From positions 64,295,528-64,359,527 of the forward strand of contig NC_065921.1 of assembly GCF_024586455.1 (NCBI RefSeq): a stretch of 64,000 nucleotides of DNA. The letters run 5' to 3'. This document shows positions 1 through 11,554 of the stretch, piece after piece. Position numbers and translations under genes: made by a program. The DNA comes from Bactrocera neohumeralis (lineage: Eukaryota; Arthropoda; Insecta; Diptera; Tephritidae). The notes beneath the pieces are model-generated. The model was not told the DNA's origin. It worked only from the letters and a program-made list of their open reading frames with translations, and did not search any database. Positions within the stretch are counted from its first letter, which is position 1, and every line of letters starts with the position of its first letter.

Positions 1-360
1 TTTCATTTCGGAATTTTTATTGTGTACTCTTTTTAGCGACTTGCGAATTTTTTTAACGGTTTCGGTAGTCAAGTGGATAGCATTTTGGCAAAATCATCAA
101 TTACTTCGTTTGCCGGAACGCTCTTGCCTCCCTTCTTCTAAGGACATTCTTCAACACAATTCATTTTTCTTAAGACAAGCTTTCATATTGTAGAGCTAAC
201 ACATGACCCAAAATTTGTAATGTTCAACAATTTTCCGCTGGCTACAAGCCAATCTTCCATATCTTCTTTGTCCGAATTTTTTCGACTTCTCTGAACTAAT
301 CTTCACAACCATCCTGACTTCTCGCGCAGTTGGACTCAACAATACGAATTAAGGCATTCT
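1..360 (-). pseudogene. RNase H domain relic of a non-LTR retrotransposon
   Basis: Read on the minus strand, about 120-66 encodes KSVPANEVIDDFAK. This matches the C-terminal RNase H block (roughly PGH-x-x-I-x-x-NE-x-AD-x-x-A) found at the end of the polyprotein in some Jockey- and I-like non-LTR elements. The residues just upstream read VEECP, and the minus-strand relic at 36520-36830 has VRECP at the same place, so the two are probably the same family. The frame has stops and no intact ORF survives. The left edge is the window edge. Beyond the RNase H block the match is too weak to set a boundary. Confidence 0.42.
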
Positions 361-1424
361 GTCTTAACTTAAATAAAAATATTTTGAATTACTTAAGATC
401 AAATGTTTCAATAAAGTATTCAACCCACAACCGGATTATTATGTGGGAAGTTTCTAAATGCATCAGTGTACGGCGAGTTTAACTATTACATTTTCGTAGT
501 CTAGATTGGTTTAATAAATAATCCATTGATATTTAAAGCAACTTTTCAAAGTGTTCAGAGAATTCTTAACATTATTGCCATAACTTTTTGAGTAATATAC
601 CATAATATATTAATTCCCCCAAAGGCCAGAGTTTCTATCAACAAATACTATTTAAAGTGTTCCGACCAAATTACCAAACTGTGTGCGACCCCAAGTTTAC
701 CTAATGCCATGTTGGCTGTGCTCAAACGGACAATACCCATCTCACCCAAGGACATGAAACAGACGAAATAAATGTGTGAATTCACAGTTGCAAATTATAC
801 CCGGACAAGTCGACTAAGTCGACATGTACTTTTGAATATTAACAGGATTTTTAACAAGTTCAACATGACGCCGTTTATTGGTATCAATGACTCTAAAGAG
901 CAGAGCAAAGTTGAGACAAGTTAAATGCACAAAATAAAACTAATAAAATTTTGTAGAAATAAATAAAGAGCGAACAGAAAACGTCTTTACTGCTTAAAAT
1001 AGCAAACCGAAAAGATAATATTATACAACAAGGATCAAACGAATTTTTTAATGAAATGTACTTGTAGTAATTACAGCTGTGAAATACAGAGTTGAAAGAC
1101 AAGACCCACGAAAGAAAAACATTACTGCTAATAACGCACGCGCTCAAAAATCAACTTTGGGTCTATCTACGAAGCGATTCTCACAACATTTCCTCTTTAG
1201 TTGTCGAATAACATGAAAGTTCATTTCAAAGATAAGAGATGAAGCTCGACCCAACATAAGCCGTAATTATAACTAGACAGTAGTTTCATGGCTCAAATTA
1301 TAATACACAGAACTTGGGCTGGTTATCTGCTCTGATTAACAACAAAAGGCTGGTGCTAATATCATTCAAATCTCTGTAGACGAAACAAGAACAGAGTAAA
1401 CTTTTAAGAGTATTTTTACATTCA
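361..1424. other. AT-rich stretch, nothing recognised
   Basis: Open frames here are short, AT-driven and without recognisable domains. No inverted-repeat element or RNA gene was seen. Confidence 0.4.
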
Positions 1425-1970
1425 AAAAGCTACCAGCCATTCAAAATAATTGACTGAACCAAAACGTTATGTGGTTGTTTTTTTTTCTGGATGAAATGGC
1501 AGCTCTTGAATCTCTTAAGGTAGCTCGTTGTCCCAAATGCTGCAATTCTGCTTGTTTGCGGACCCTCAGTGCCAGAAATGAGCCACTTTGCTGAAAAAAA
1601 TTTTGAAGAGCAGTTCTTGCACATGCTGTATTTCGTACGCTTTCAATTTAAGATCGCAAAATGCGCCAATCGTTCTATACGTTAGTCCGATTTGATTCGA
1701 AAGCCGAATCGACTCTCCACGCTATTCGTGTCCACTTTCAGCTACGGCTGCTATATTTTCTTCGCCGCGTGCTGGACGTGGTCTATTTGGTCGAATATTA
1801 TCCAATAATTAATGCTGTGTCGCACGATCGGTGATGGTGTTGCGAAAAGTACTCTGAGTAGGCTGGTTATATTGACCATAAGTTGAACGAAACACATTTT
1901 TTAAAAAACGTGAATATTCCTAAAAAAGAAAGCTATTGAAAAAAATACCTCTACTTGAATCACCTGCCAA
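1425..1970 (-). mobile_element. Tc1/mariner-like DDE transposon relic, copy 1
   Basis: This is a decayed copy of the family also found at 22240-23187 and 25858-26350. Shared blocks on the minus strand include the helix-turn-helix region with the RPNRPRPARSEENIAA-like segment (about 1800-1740) and the region around the first catalytic Asp near 1600-1440. The outer end near 1968-1935 (minus) reads GGTGATTCAAGTAGAGG. The matching end of copy 2 reads GGTGATCCAAGTAGAGA, so this is the element's 5' terminal repeat. Frameshifts and stops break the frame, and the 3' half with the remaining catalytic residues is absent. Assignment to the DDE_3/Tc1-mariner type is by remembered family resemblance. Confidence 0.62.
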
Positions 1971-2744
1971 AATCAAAATTAAAACAGACGAATTATTAGC
2001 ATATATTTCTGGCGAACTTATTGTCTTTTAAGCGGATTTCTACAAAAGGCTCAATAAAGTATTGCAGCAGCAGTCGAGGAACTGGAGCCCATAGACTCGC
2101 TGGGAGTTCCCTTCATTTCTTCTTAGTAAAATTTTAACAACTAAGTTAAAACTAATTAGCACTCCTTATTAAATAACTGCATGTAAAAATGGTTACCTTT
2201 TGCGCGGCTAAGCCCGTGTTATCCCACATCATATGAAGTACACACTAATCTCTCGGCGTCTGACTTTATAGTTGTCCACAATTAATTAACACTGCGGTGT
2301 GTTAAAAATACAAAGACTTCACAGATAAAAAATAACATTTCATGCTATTCCCCGCGTACGCTGACTTTTTTGTAGAATTTCGTCTAATAAACCCCGGCTG
2401 CCTACACACCTTTTCCCCTTAACATTTGGTAGTTTTTCTTCGCACATTATTACAGCATTTTTTTCGAACTTTTGTCGTGAACTCTTTCGCTGAACTTGAA
2501 TATTCCAAAAGAACCCACAACAACATAAGACTATGAAATAACAACAACTAGCGAATAGTCAACAATCAGCATTCACGGCACGTGTCTAGTTTTGAGGACA
2601 ATGCCAGCGATGCTTTGCAATGCTAACGTTAAGCACACATAACTGTCGTCAGCGCACACATTGTGACACACCACATAGTATTGCTGTTAGAGCCCTACTC
2701 CACATTAAACCCGCTTTTCGAGAGTTTTACAAGTTTATCCTTTA
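1971..2744. other. Unrecognised DNA
   Basis: No coding or transposon signal was recognised. The right end (about 2500-2740) is less AT-rich and resembles single-copy fly intergenic DNA. Confidence 0.35.
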
Positions 2745-2864
2745 TTATCCGCCGCCGTCCAATGTGTGGCTGTCATAGTTTGCCTGTATGGGCGCAAGTT
2801 TTTCGTTGACCACAAGCTGCAGCGGCACACACAAAACCAAAAAACTCACCAACAGGCGACTCAT
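2745..2864 (-). CDS. candidate 39-residue secreted peptide ORF
   Basis: From an ATG at 2864 the minus strand encodes 39 residues, starting MSRLLVSFLVLCVPLQLVVN and ending in three glycines before TAA. The first 20 residues have the form of a signal peptide: a short basic start, a hydrophobic core of about 15 residues and small or polar residues after it. A remainder of about 19 residues would be secreted. The same frame stays open upstream to 3077, but that part looks like chance sequence, so the internal ATG is the better start. An AATAAA overlaps the region just past the stop. I recognise no family. A chance ORF is the main alternative. Confidence 0.15.
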   Translation of the reverse strand: MSRLLVSFLVLCVPLQLVVNEKLAPIQANYDSHTLDGGG

Positions 2865-4099
2865 AACAGTCCACTCATATGTTCCGACATCTGTAGCCCT
2901 TGCCTCCCGTTTTCGCTTTACGTGGCACCTCAAACTCCGATAAAAGTTTTTTTGCTTAAACTTTGGTGACTGGTGACCATTTGCGCTGTTGCGCCAACAA
3001 CACTTTTTTCCATACGGTACACTGGTCCTACACTCTCCTGTCCCTTCGGCACCCCTCCGCTTGAGCAGCTCATTCACATTGGCGACAAGCGCTCATTTCC
3101 GTGCTTCCTGTGTTTTGTGGTGGCCAACAAACACACCAAAATGTTTCCGCACACGTCACACACACTCATACATATGCACTCACAAACACACAGAGCCTCG
3201 TTTAAGTGCATTTGTTCGCTCATAACCTCACTCACATGTAGATGTTGGAATGTCCTTTGGTGCGGCGTACACAATTTTCATTTGCGCTCACTTCGTTTGG
3301 ACGCTCGTAAATCATTCGGTGACATGGTCGTAAAATTGTAGCAGTTAATATTTTCGTTAGCTCGCAGGCGACACTGCAAATGGGCAACAAGAAGGGTAAT
3401 GAGAGCATGGGCAGTGAACTAAAAATAGAAATATCTACAGCGAAACGAAAAGCTATAGATGACAGGATATGTAAGATATATGTAGCCATACATTTTATAG
3501 TTTAAAGTGAAAGAATTCTTAACTGAAATTACAGGCAGATCACACTTCGCTTCATTGGCTAAAGGATAGTCTTGCATCGACGATAACTTTGCCGCTGGTT
3601 CAAGAAGGATCTGCTCTTCAACAACTTTGAAGCACAATTTATACAATTTGTTAAAAACTTCTCCTTCCCTGCAATCAAATATATGAATCATGTCTTAGCA
3701 GTATATCACACTTTAAGCTGGATTTCTTCAAATATCTTGCATACCAACTGATACCAAAGGATCTACGGGTATAACCCACTGGAATCTTATGCTTTTTGGG
3801 ATTCAGACTCAATTCGTAGCGTTCACTTGGATTGTGGAAAGGATTACCTAAGTATTTTAAAATCAATATATGGAAGATACAAGATAGATTGACACCAACA
3901 CGACACACATCTCGAAAATCACATGATTTTACGATATTTCCAGTAAACGGATAACTAGCCAAACTGTGAAAGTCGTGAGCTTAGAATTTTTATGTGATAC
4001 CAATTGGTCTTAGATTTTGATGAATGAGAGAATAAGAACATAAACACAAGATTGCTTCACTTTCCGCATGAGGTGGAGCTCCGATGTAAGGTTTCTTTC
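2865..4099. other. Unrecognised DNA with CA-rich stretches
   Basis: About 3130-3200 is rich in ACACA and CACAC motifs. Open frames on both strands here (for example 2973-3341 plus and 3675-3962 minus) have no recognisable domain and overlap one another. No repeat boundary was found. Confidence 0.35.
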
Positions 4100-4705
4100 A
4101 AAGAGGTGTGTTTTCAATGCGAAAGCTGAGCGGCTATACCGGTTTTGAGCTCGCCGTCTGTGTGCTTAAAACCTGTCAAGGAGCGCATGACCTTATTAGC
4201 TATAGCTTTAAAGCCGATGAACTTGCTAGCGAGGACAGCCTTTCTCCAACTTCACTCGATTGGAAGCGAGTTGACTTTCCTATTGCGTTTTGGCATCCAT
4301 ATGGTCCCAAGTTAATCGTAAGAGGTCTTCTGAACGGCTAGCACTCAATCAAAAGTCAATCTCGCCGTAATTAAAGGTGTTCTAACTGGACAATAAGTCC
4401 ATAAACGGTGCACCAAAATATTTTGTTGGACGCTATTTCCCAAATCTCTATGGAGAAGGGCTAGGTGAAGTCATCTTGTCAATTGCTTCTCTATAACCTG
4501 GCTTTTGTCAGACTGGGATTAGAATATCTCTTTAAATACACCTTTGGCGAATCTAGTGAAGTGGCTTGGATTGATATTAACCACCTTAATAATTTTGTGA
4601 TAAGCTCCAAATGCTTCGTTGATCTATGAAGATCTGGTGATATGCTTTTAGAAGTTTATGAGTAACACAATATATCTGTCTAAGTGAGATCAATCGATTT
4701 TGGAT
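4100..4705 (+). pseudogene. 3' end of an RNase H-type non-LTR retrotransposon
   Basis: Plus-strand frames contain FKADELASEDSLSP, the end of an RNase H domain (the KADELA motif). Downstream comes a segment resembling the usual GVLTGHC block (VIKGVLTGQ, about 4372-4398), then a C-terminal block DINHLNNFVISSKCFVDL ending in a stop near 4628. The same C-terminal block occurs at about 27165-27220 and 61340-61400, and the trailing sequence with GTAACAC is shared with the 61-kb copy. The copy has frameshifts and no 5' region. The element belongs to the Jockey/I group with RNase H, but the exact clade is uncertain. Confidence 0.6.
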
Positions 4706-4817
4706 CAAGACTACGAACTACCCCAAACTCGGATAGAAATATCACGAATCTAGAATTTTTAAGGAATTGGTGTACCCTTCCTAGAAAACTTCTGACCGTT
4801 TTTACATAGGGACCCTC

Positions 4818-5362
4818 CAGTGGCGTAGCTAAGGAGGGGCGGAGAGGGCCCGCGCAACGTCTTGGAGGCGGCAAAACGATCGTCGCTGTTTTTTAATATT
4901 CAGAAAAATACTTCAACAAATTTTTTTACAAAATTTATTATAAAAGATAAAGAGTTGTACACTCATAATGTAAGAATCTGAATAACAATGAAAAATATTA
5001 CTTTTTACTCGAATACTCTTCAGTCTTTGAATTTGTCTCTTATCTTTTGGTGTATATCTTTCTTGAAAATAGTGATAGAAAAGTGTACAAGACATAGGGC
5101 CAAATTTGGTTTTTTCTATGGCTTTTAATAACATGTCTTGTAAATTTACTATCAATTTCCTCAAAAACCGTATTGTGATAATTTTGGAACTTCAGAATTT
5201 GCGTGGCTTCTAGTTCCTAAATTTTATATACTTAATATCGAAGATATTTTGTAAAACTTCAATTTTGTTCGAACCACCTCATGAAACTTGTTGGTAGGTA
5301 GATAAAGAGGGGCGGCAGAATATCCTTGGCCCCGGGCGGCCGAAGTTGTAGCTACGCCATTG
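4818..5362. mobile_element. 545-bp hAT-type nonautonomous element (MITE)
   Basis: The termini read CAGTGGCGTAGCTA on the left and TAGCTACGCCATTG on the right, an inverted repeat of 14 bp with one mismatch. It is flanked directly on both sides by the 8-bp duplication GGACCCTC (4810-4817 and 5363-5370). An 8-bp duplication with a CA(A/G)TGG-type end is characteristic of the hAT superfamily. GC-rich subterminal blocks flank an AT-rich centre. A minus-strand open frame of 83 residues (4913-5164) lies inside but shows no zinc finger, RNase H-fold core or dimerisation motif I can name, so the element probably moved using a transposase encoded elsewhere. The perfect duplication suggests a fairly recent insertion. 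Confidence 0.85.
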
Positions 5363-5370
5363 GGACCCTC

Positions 5371-7924
5371 AGTTATAGAACGATGTCTGAGAAGATGTCC
5401 TCATTTCATAATTATTCGTCGGTTTCTTTTCAATAAAGGTCTTTCAGTCTGATACACACACACTTAAATACCAAATATTACTGTAAATTTTCGCTTACCC
5501 ATCTCGGGACTTTAGACCATTAGTTGACCCTCAACTCTGTTATTTATGATATTCTTTCAGTTCTTTGTCAAATTTCTCATTTGAGTTGAGAGTGATTGAA
5601 AGTTTCAAATATATATAATAATCCAAAGCGATAATGCAGCGTAATAGCATCCGAGGAAGTTTAATTTTTTAAGCAAATAAAAATTTTACGCCTTGCGCCA
5701 AAATGTATGCCTCACAAGCAGTATAAAACCGCCTATAAATGTGCTTTCTTACTCTCCAACTACCAGCTAAACTTTGTGTATTAAAACTTGCATTTCCGCC
5801 AAGTACGTGGGCGTCACGCTGCACCAATACAAACAAACCATAAATAGTAAAAATATTTTATTATTATTATTATAGCGGAACTGTCGCAGAAATGATAAAT
5901 TTAATGACCACTCGAATGAGGAAAAAGAAAAATCCAATATACTTCTCCTCCGCCAGTGCTGCAAATACAACGGCAACACCAACAACAATAATAATAATAA
6001 CAACAGCAGGGGTGTAGTCGTTTATGACCCCATTGAGTTTGCTGGCTCATTGCACTGCGTTGGCTGGCCGGCTATTGCTGTTGCATGCTTTTCGGCGCAA
6101 ATAACTTTCAGTCTGATGACAAATTATTATGACGGCGCAAAATCAAATAAATAATCATACAAAACTATTCGCCAATGTGCAAGTGCATTAATATTGGCGC
6201 ACAAAAGTAAACAAAACACAGACAGGCTCACCGACGCACACACACACAGTAATATAGCGAGCTAATAACATAAAATTATTAATACAAATAAACACTGATA
6301 GCACTCCGTAGCCTCACTGGCATTGTAATAAACTACAAAATCAGTGACAATCAGTCGCTGACGCTGCCGCCGGGATTCACGCTGGATTTCCGTATCAACG
6401 CCGCGAACGCCATGCCGTCGTCACGGTGTTTTATTGCGAAATTTCATTTCCGTTTTGTCACATTAAATACGCGTCATAAATTTATTTTATTCCCTTCGGT
6501 ATGATCTCTGCGTGTGGGGACATTTGGTTAACAATGTGTTTTGCATCATAAATCTAACTGTACATTAGAACAATGAAGATAATCATAATCATGCAACTGA
6601 CTCCAAAGTATTTATGCACTACAACGACGTATTCTTCGGCAGTAAATCGCTGAATTTCATGGATTTTAAGTATTTTGTTGTTGGGGGGCTTTTGAAAATG
6701 ACGGCGAATCATTATCGGCTTTTTAGTGGCGCGACATTAATACAGGCATTATTATTGTTCGGCATTTTCTAAATAAAAAGTTTGTGTAATTTGGAAAGTT
6801 TTTAGTGCAGGACTGCAATTGAAAAAGAAAAAATTTATTAAAAAAAATTAAATCTAAAAATATTTATCTTAACTTCGAAATCTCCAGATTAAACATCGTT
6901 CCGACAGAGATCACTAACGGGAGTTGGAGTTCTAGGCTAACACAATCTTGCCAATTGTAAAAGTTCTCTAAAAGAAAACGAGGTGGAATCAACTTTCACA
7001 AGTATAAGATTAAAACTTCTTGTCATTTGGAAATTCGACAAGTACACCGCAATCAAAGAAAATAATCTCATGGGCTGCACTGTCATTATTTCCAGGGTAG
7101 GCAGTATATAGTCTCAACGTGCGCGAAATTTTAAAGTTTTATACCGAAGAGAGTAGACATTTTCAGTTAAGATGCCACGTTATTAAGAAGTGTGTTTTTT
7201 ACACATGTGGTTCAGGAAGATATAAAATGGGCTTATCTGCGTTGCGCAAAATTTATTAACACACTCATTCCATCAAGAGTGAGCCTCTTCGCCTCTTTTC
7301 TTTTAAGAAAATCGAGGGCTCATTCATTAAAAATGCAACGCGATCGATAGCCATTCGGCTTCAACTCTTATAAGATTCAGATTTTATAAACTCGCAAACC
7401 AAGAACCAAACCAATCTTCTGCAAAATTTTACATGGTATGAATGGGTTAAGCTCAAATTGTTGTGAATGATGGTTGATGGACTCAATCAAATCTTTTTCG
7501 ATACTCTGTTCCTCAGCAGCTATAAGGTCTTCGCTCTTTGTTGCCCAAATGGTAAATTTTTCTTAATGATTACGTCGACAAAATATTGGACGTCATCATT
7601 ATTTTGGCACAAAGACGGATATCGAAAAACTATTTTCCTCATTAAAAACCACATTTCCTGTTATAAGAACTCCAAAGTGCTCTCTGTTACTGAAGAAAGA
7701 CTAACTATTTATGCTCAAGCATCCATACTAAAATAAAATCATTCATTCAAAGTATAGCTTGGACAATGTCTTTCACCTTAGTTGGGTTGAGTTGGATTTC
7801 CATATAACATTCTAGGCTGCAGCAATGCATATAGCTATTGCCGTTCTTAAAAGAGTTGGTCCCACATGAACGAAATGATCTTGTATTCGTGATCGAATCG
7901 TCAAATCATCAAATTTCTCGATGA
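5371..7924. other. Apparently unique AT-rich DNA with microsatellites
   Basis: It contains ATT/TTA repeats near 5851-5872, AAT/CAA runs near 5980-6003 and a short CA run near 6239. The stretch 6030-6560 looks like single-copy intergenic fly DNA. Open frames (such as 5767-6003 minus and 7467-7736 plus) lack recognisable domains. No transposon ends were found. Confidence 0.4.
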
Positions 7925-8192
7925 TATCCTGAAGAATAAAAACGTTATCCGACCTGATTTCAGAAGTTGTCTGACAAATGCACAGCTTTGTGGTGAGAGA
8001 GAAATCTCAAGACAATTTATCAAAAACTAAGAGAGTAGTTCGCGTATATACAGACGGACATGGATAAATCGGCTCAGCTCGTCACGTCAATCATTTATAT
8101 ATTTAGTTTATGGGGTCTTCGACGTTGCTTTTTGAGTGCTACAAACATCGTGACAAACTTAGTATACCCTAATCAGGGTATGGAAATATAAA
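7925..8192 (-). repeat. DINE-like family B fragment
   Basis: About 8030-8192 matches the right part of the copy at 33826-34382. It has a short ACAGACGGACATGG tract, then GATAAATCGGCTCAGCTCG, a TATA-rich stretch, GGGGTCTTCGACG, and an end with two complementary copies of ATACCCT/AGGGTAT. In the opposite orientation this is the mini-me/DINE-1 order (hairpin end, TA tract, core, GTCY repeat). The stem-loop terminus and most of the interior are missing. Confidence 0.6.
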
Positions 8193-11100
8193 TACAACCA
8201 AAACTCTGCCTTGCTTGAAGATATGTAAAGGCAAATGGTCTGTGAGGAGTTCTCGTTCAAACAAAAATGGAGCAGGAACTTTTAAACCATTCCCGCGACA
8301 TTGTAAGGGTCAGAGGTCTAAGGATTTTTATCCGGTCAAAGGCTGTCAAATCAGCAGCATTCCTCCAAATTACTTAAGGAATGCTTTCTGTCGCTGCATA
8401 AGAAACAAGAAACTTTTAAAGAATATGGGTTATCTTCAAAATATTCTCAGCTAACTCTCATAAGTTTTACGGGTTTCAGGTTTGTTGTCGGCTATATATT
8501 GGACTTATTTTATTTTCTTTCCTACATCTTTAGGATTATTTGTTAAGTATTTAATTCTATTTGGCGATATTTTGATAGAATCCGCAAATCAAAAATTTGT
8601 TAATTGAAAAAGCTCAAGTATGTTACTTAACCTAACCTAACTTTTCTCCGGTATTTAAACAAAAATTGTGGTAACTCCTAATAGGAATATTGAGGGATAA
8701 ATGGAAACATAAGTTTGCTGATATCATCTCTAATTTCACAAATAGAAACGAAATTGATTTTCAAAAACTTATTTTCTGATGAACTCATTGTCATACAATA
8801 TCGCAAAGTACTGAAAAATTTAATATTCTCTTTTCCATTCGCTTTTGCGACAACAAATACAAACAAAACCCATTATCCTCGCCAAAACAAAAAAATATTT
8901 AATAACAGAAATCAAATATTCATAAGTTGGGCCAACAAACTCAGTAGGAAATATAAAAATTGAAAAAATATGTATATAAAAATTCACTCTAATACACAGA
9001 AAATTGCACCGTTATGAGCGTGCTGTATGGAATTATAACTGATTAAATGCGCTGATAAAATTTATTGCATATTAGTTGAGTTGGAACAAAGAACACCGGC
9101 GGCCGGCGCTAACATTGGCGCTGGGGCCAAGCCGACTAAAGCGTTGTAATGCGCCGAAAAGCAGGCTAAAGTCGAATGAAATTTGAAAATTTTCGAAATA
9201 TGCCAGAGATGGAATCGGTGAGATAATAGCGGCTGCCAGCGAGAATGCGTGCCACATATGCAACGAGCTGGTTAGTGTGGCAAGCAAGGTTGCAGAGCGC
9301 CAGCGGAGTAACCACAGCGCTAAGAGGGTTGGAAAATATGACGTCAAATGCATTAAACATGCAGCCAAATGCGAGTGGGCGTATGGCGGTGGTACGCAAA
9401 TGCATGCCAGTATGTGTTGCATAGCATTTCGCTTAAGCGCTTAATCAGATTTACTGCGAACGAGCAGAGAGCTGCGGGCTGCGCGTAGCTGGCCTTTGGA
9501 AAAATTTCATGTGTGTGCTTCTGCTTGATGGAAAAGTGTATGGGATGTAGACTAAACACACACTTTCTTTTTCCTCCTTCCCTGCATAACGCTACGGTAC
9601 TTGACCAGCCTTGACCATCTTTTGGACTGCGGTGTGCTTGCCACTTCCTTTCTTCCACTTTCCTCACCATTTTACATATATTAACCGCTTATTTACATTC
9701 ACTCACCGACCGCCTTCACCACTCCCTTACTATTCACCAAAAAAGCAAGAAAATAGAAACCTAAAACAATTGGTTTCCGCCTGACCCCGCACTGCTGACC
9801 TTCTCCGTCCTCTGCTGCTAAACAACTGTGCTTCGTTTGCTTTCAGCCAGTATACAATTTGCCTGCAATATACTCACCGATACCACTTCCCCTCAAAAAC
9901 CAAGCCTACTGAGCCCTTCTTCAACCTAACGGGATTATTTTCATATAAGCACGCACGCTTCAATAACCTTTTCGGGAGAAATCTACCAAAGCAGTTAGCT
10001 CACTTCGTAATGCAAGCTTAAATTCATACACAATTGGTTGTTGTTGTAATTGCTTTTGTTGTTGTTCATCGCCAACCCGCTGTTTTGTTATGCTCACTGT
10101 TGTTGGCGCTGCCGCTCAGTCTGCACAGTTTGCTGGTGTTGTAATAAATTATCACTTCGTAGAAAGCAATTAATTGCGACCCCAGCACAGCTAGCGGCGG
10201 TCGGTCAATCGTGGGCAGACTAACAATGGCGCTTGGCAAGGACTCGCATGGAGTTAGGCGGAAATTATTAGTCAATATTATGGTAATATTTGTGTTTGCT
10301 GCAGGATTATCAAACGGTTACATAAGCGGGCACTTGTACTCCTCATGTGCCCAATTTGATCTCTTGCAGCAATGGCTACGACAGGAGAATGTGGCTGAGG
10401 CAGTAATTGAGGTTAGATAAGAATTTGCCTGCAATGCTATGACGCTGTCAGAAAAGTGAGTTTCATTTCGGATTCTTGATCAGAAAAGTAGTTTATGTAG
10501 ATTATTTTTGAATGCCTTGAATCTCACGGTAATTAGTTTCTGTGCGGTAGAACAAGTTATTAGTGCCTCTAAGTAAACCTCAAGAACACTTCAACAAATT
10601 TGGTTCAATATTTACGAATTACTTTTTTTAATCGTTTTTTCTTATCCTTTTTAAGACCAACAAGGATTAGGTTAGGTTTGATGAATGATCAAGAGATCGC
10701 ATTTGGACTTCAAGCAGTCTTCTGTGAAATAATAAAAGCAGAACGCCTGTATTCAAAATTATATGTCAAGAAGGCCCCTTGTGGCCACTAAAAACACTTT
10801 ACAATGGCACTTAACTTCTAATACCATCAATTCGGTGAGATATTCGAGAGTGTAAGCTCGCAAGTGTTCAAGACTTGATCTCGCAAATACGTTAAAATCA
10901 AGACACAACATTACAGATTGAAAAGTGAAAATCTGCAAGGAATCTCTAAACCAATTTATTCCGGCATTTGGTAAATATCTAAAATAGATTTGAAGTACTC
11001 ACGTATATTAAATGTTCTAACAAGATTACTGCTTGTTTCCATGGAAAGATACTCCTAACCAAATTTTACCGAAGCGGTTTTCTTCTCAATCAAGTTTGAT

Positions 11101-11554
11101 TAGCACCAGAGACCTGAGAACTCTTTTGACATCAGAACTGTTACAAATTTTTCCATGCCAAGCTCAATAGTTTTTAATTATAACTTTTGATCCATTTTGA
11201 CCTTTTTCCATTCAAATATAATTTCTAACTCCTTACATGGAGATTAAAAAATATCGCGATAAGCTCAAAGCGAAGTAGAATGATCCGGTTTATATTCAAG
11301 AGGCTTTCAAAGTTAGGACTCCATTTTTATAGCCTTGGTAAGCTTGACTATTTCACTTTTCTATTCTGTAGAAAAAACGTAAAAACTAGAATATTATCCC
11401 AACGGTTTTTTTTAAGAAATATATGGCTTCTAACTCTAAGCTATGAGACCCGGTTTGAAATAGTTAAGTGCAGATGTACAGCGGACGTAACGTCGGGTTG
11501 GAGGAGCTCGACCACTATTGCTAAATTAATGAATGTGAAGAATGAAGACCCGTA
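8193..11554. other. Unrecognised DNA, partly GC-richer single-copy-like
   Basis: 9070-9660 is notably richer in G+C than its surroundings and has long overlapping open frames on the minus strand. None has a recognisable domain or signal peptide, and overlapping frames of this kind arise from composition. At 10020-10075 there are TTG/CAA repeats. A 64-codon plus-strand ORF from ATG 10226 is listed separately. 10430-11554 is AT-rich and unrecognised. Confidence 0.35.
10226..10420 (+). CDS. 64-codon ORF of unknown function with one hydrophobic segment
   Basis: The ORF starts MALGKDSHGVRRKLL, followed by a hydrophobic stretch (VNIMVIFVFAAG, about residues 15-26) that could be a signal anchor, then a polar tail with two cysteines (one in SSC) and a possible amphipathic helix (FDLLQQWLRQENVAEAV). 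The stop lies in AGGTTAGATAAG, where a GT could also serve as a splice donor, so this could be a first exon. I recognise no family, and no promoter signal or neighbouring exon supports it. Chance is quite possible. Confidence 0.14.
   Translation: MALGKDSHGVRRKLLVNIMVIFVFAAGLSNGYISGHLYSSCAQFDLLQQWLRQENVAEAVIEVR

Noticed and set aside
4913..5164. 83-codon minus-strand frame inside the hAT-type MITE as a possible transposase piece
   Set aside because: No hAT core, zinc-finger or dimerisation motif is visible; probably noncoding interior.
8623..8641. TTAACCTAACCTAAC, resembling telomere-type repeats (also near 27306)
   Set aside because: Only two units, and flies lack the TTAGG telomere; it is probably a retroelement-associated or chance motif.
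9072..9670. Minus-strand open frames of 79-116 codons in a GC-richer block
   Set aside because: Three frames overlap in the same place, begin at non-ATG codons or without signal or domain, and reflect composition.
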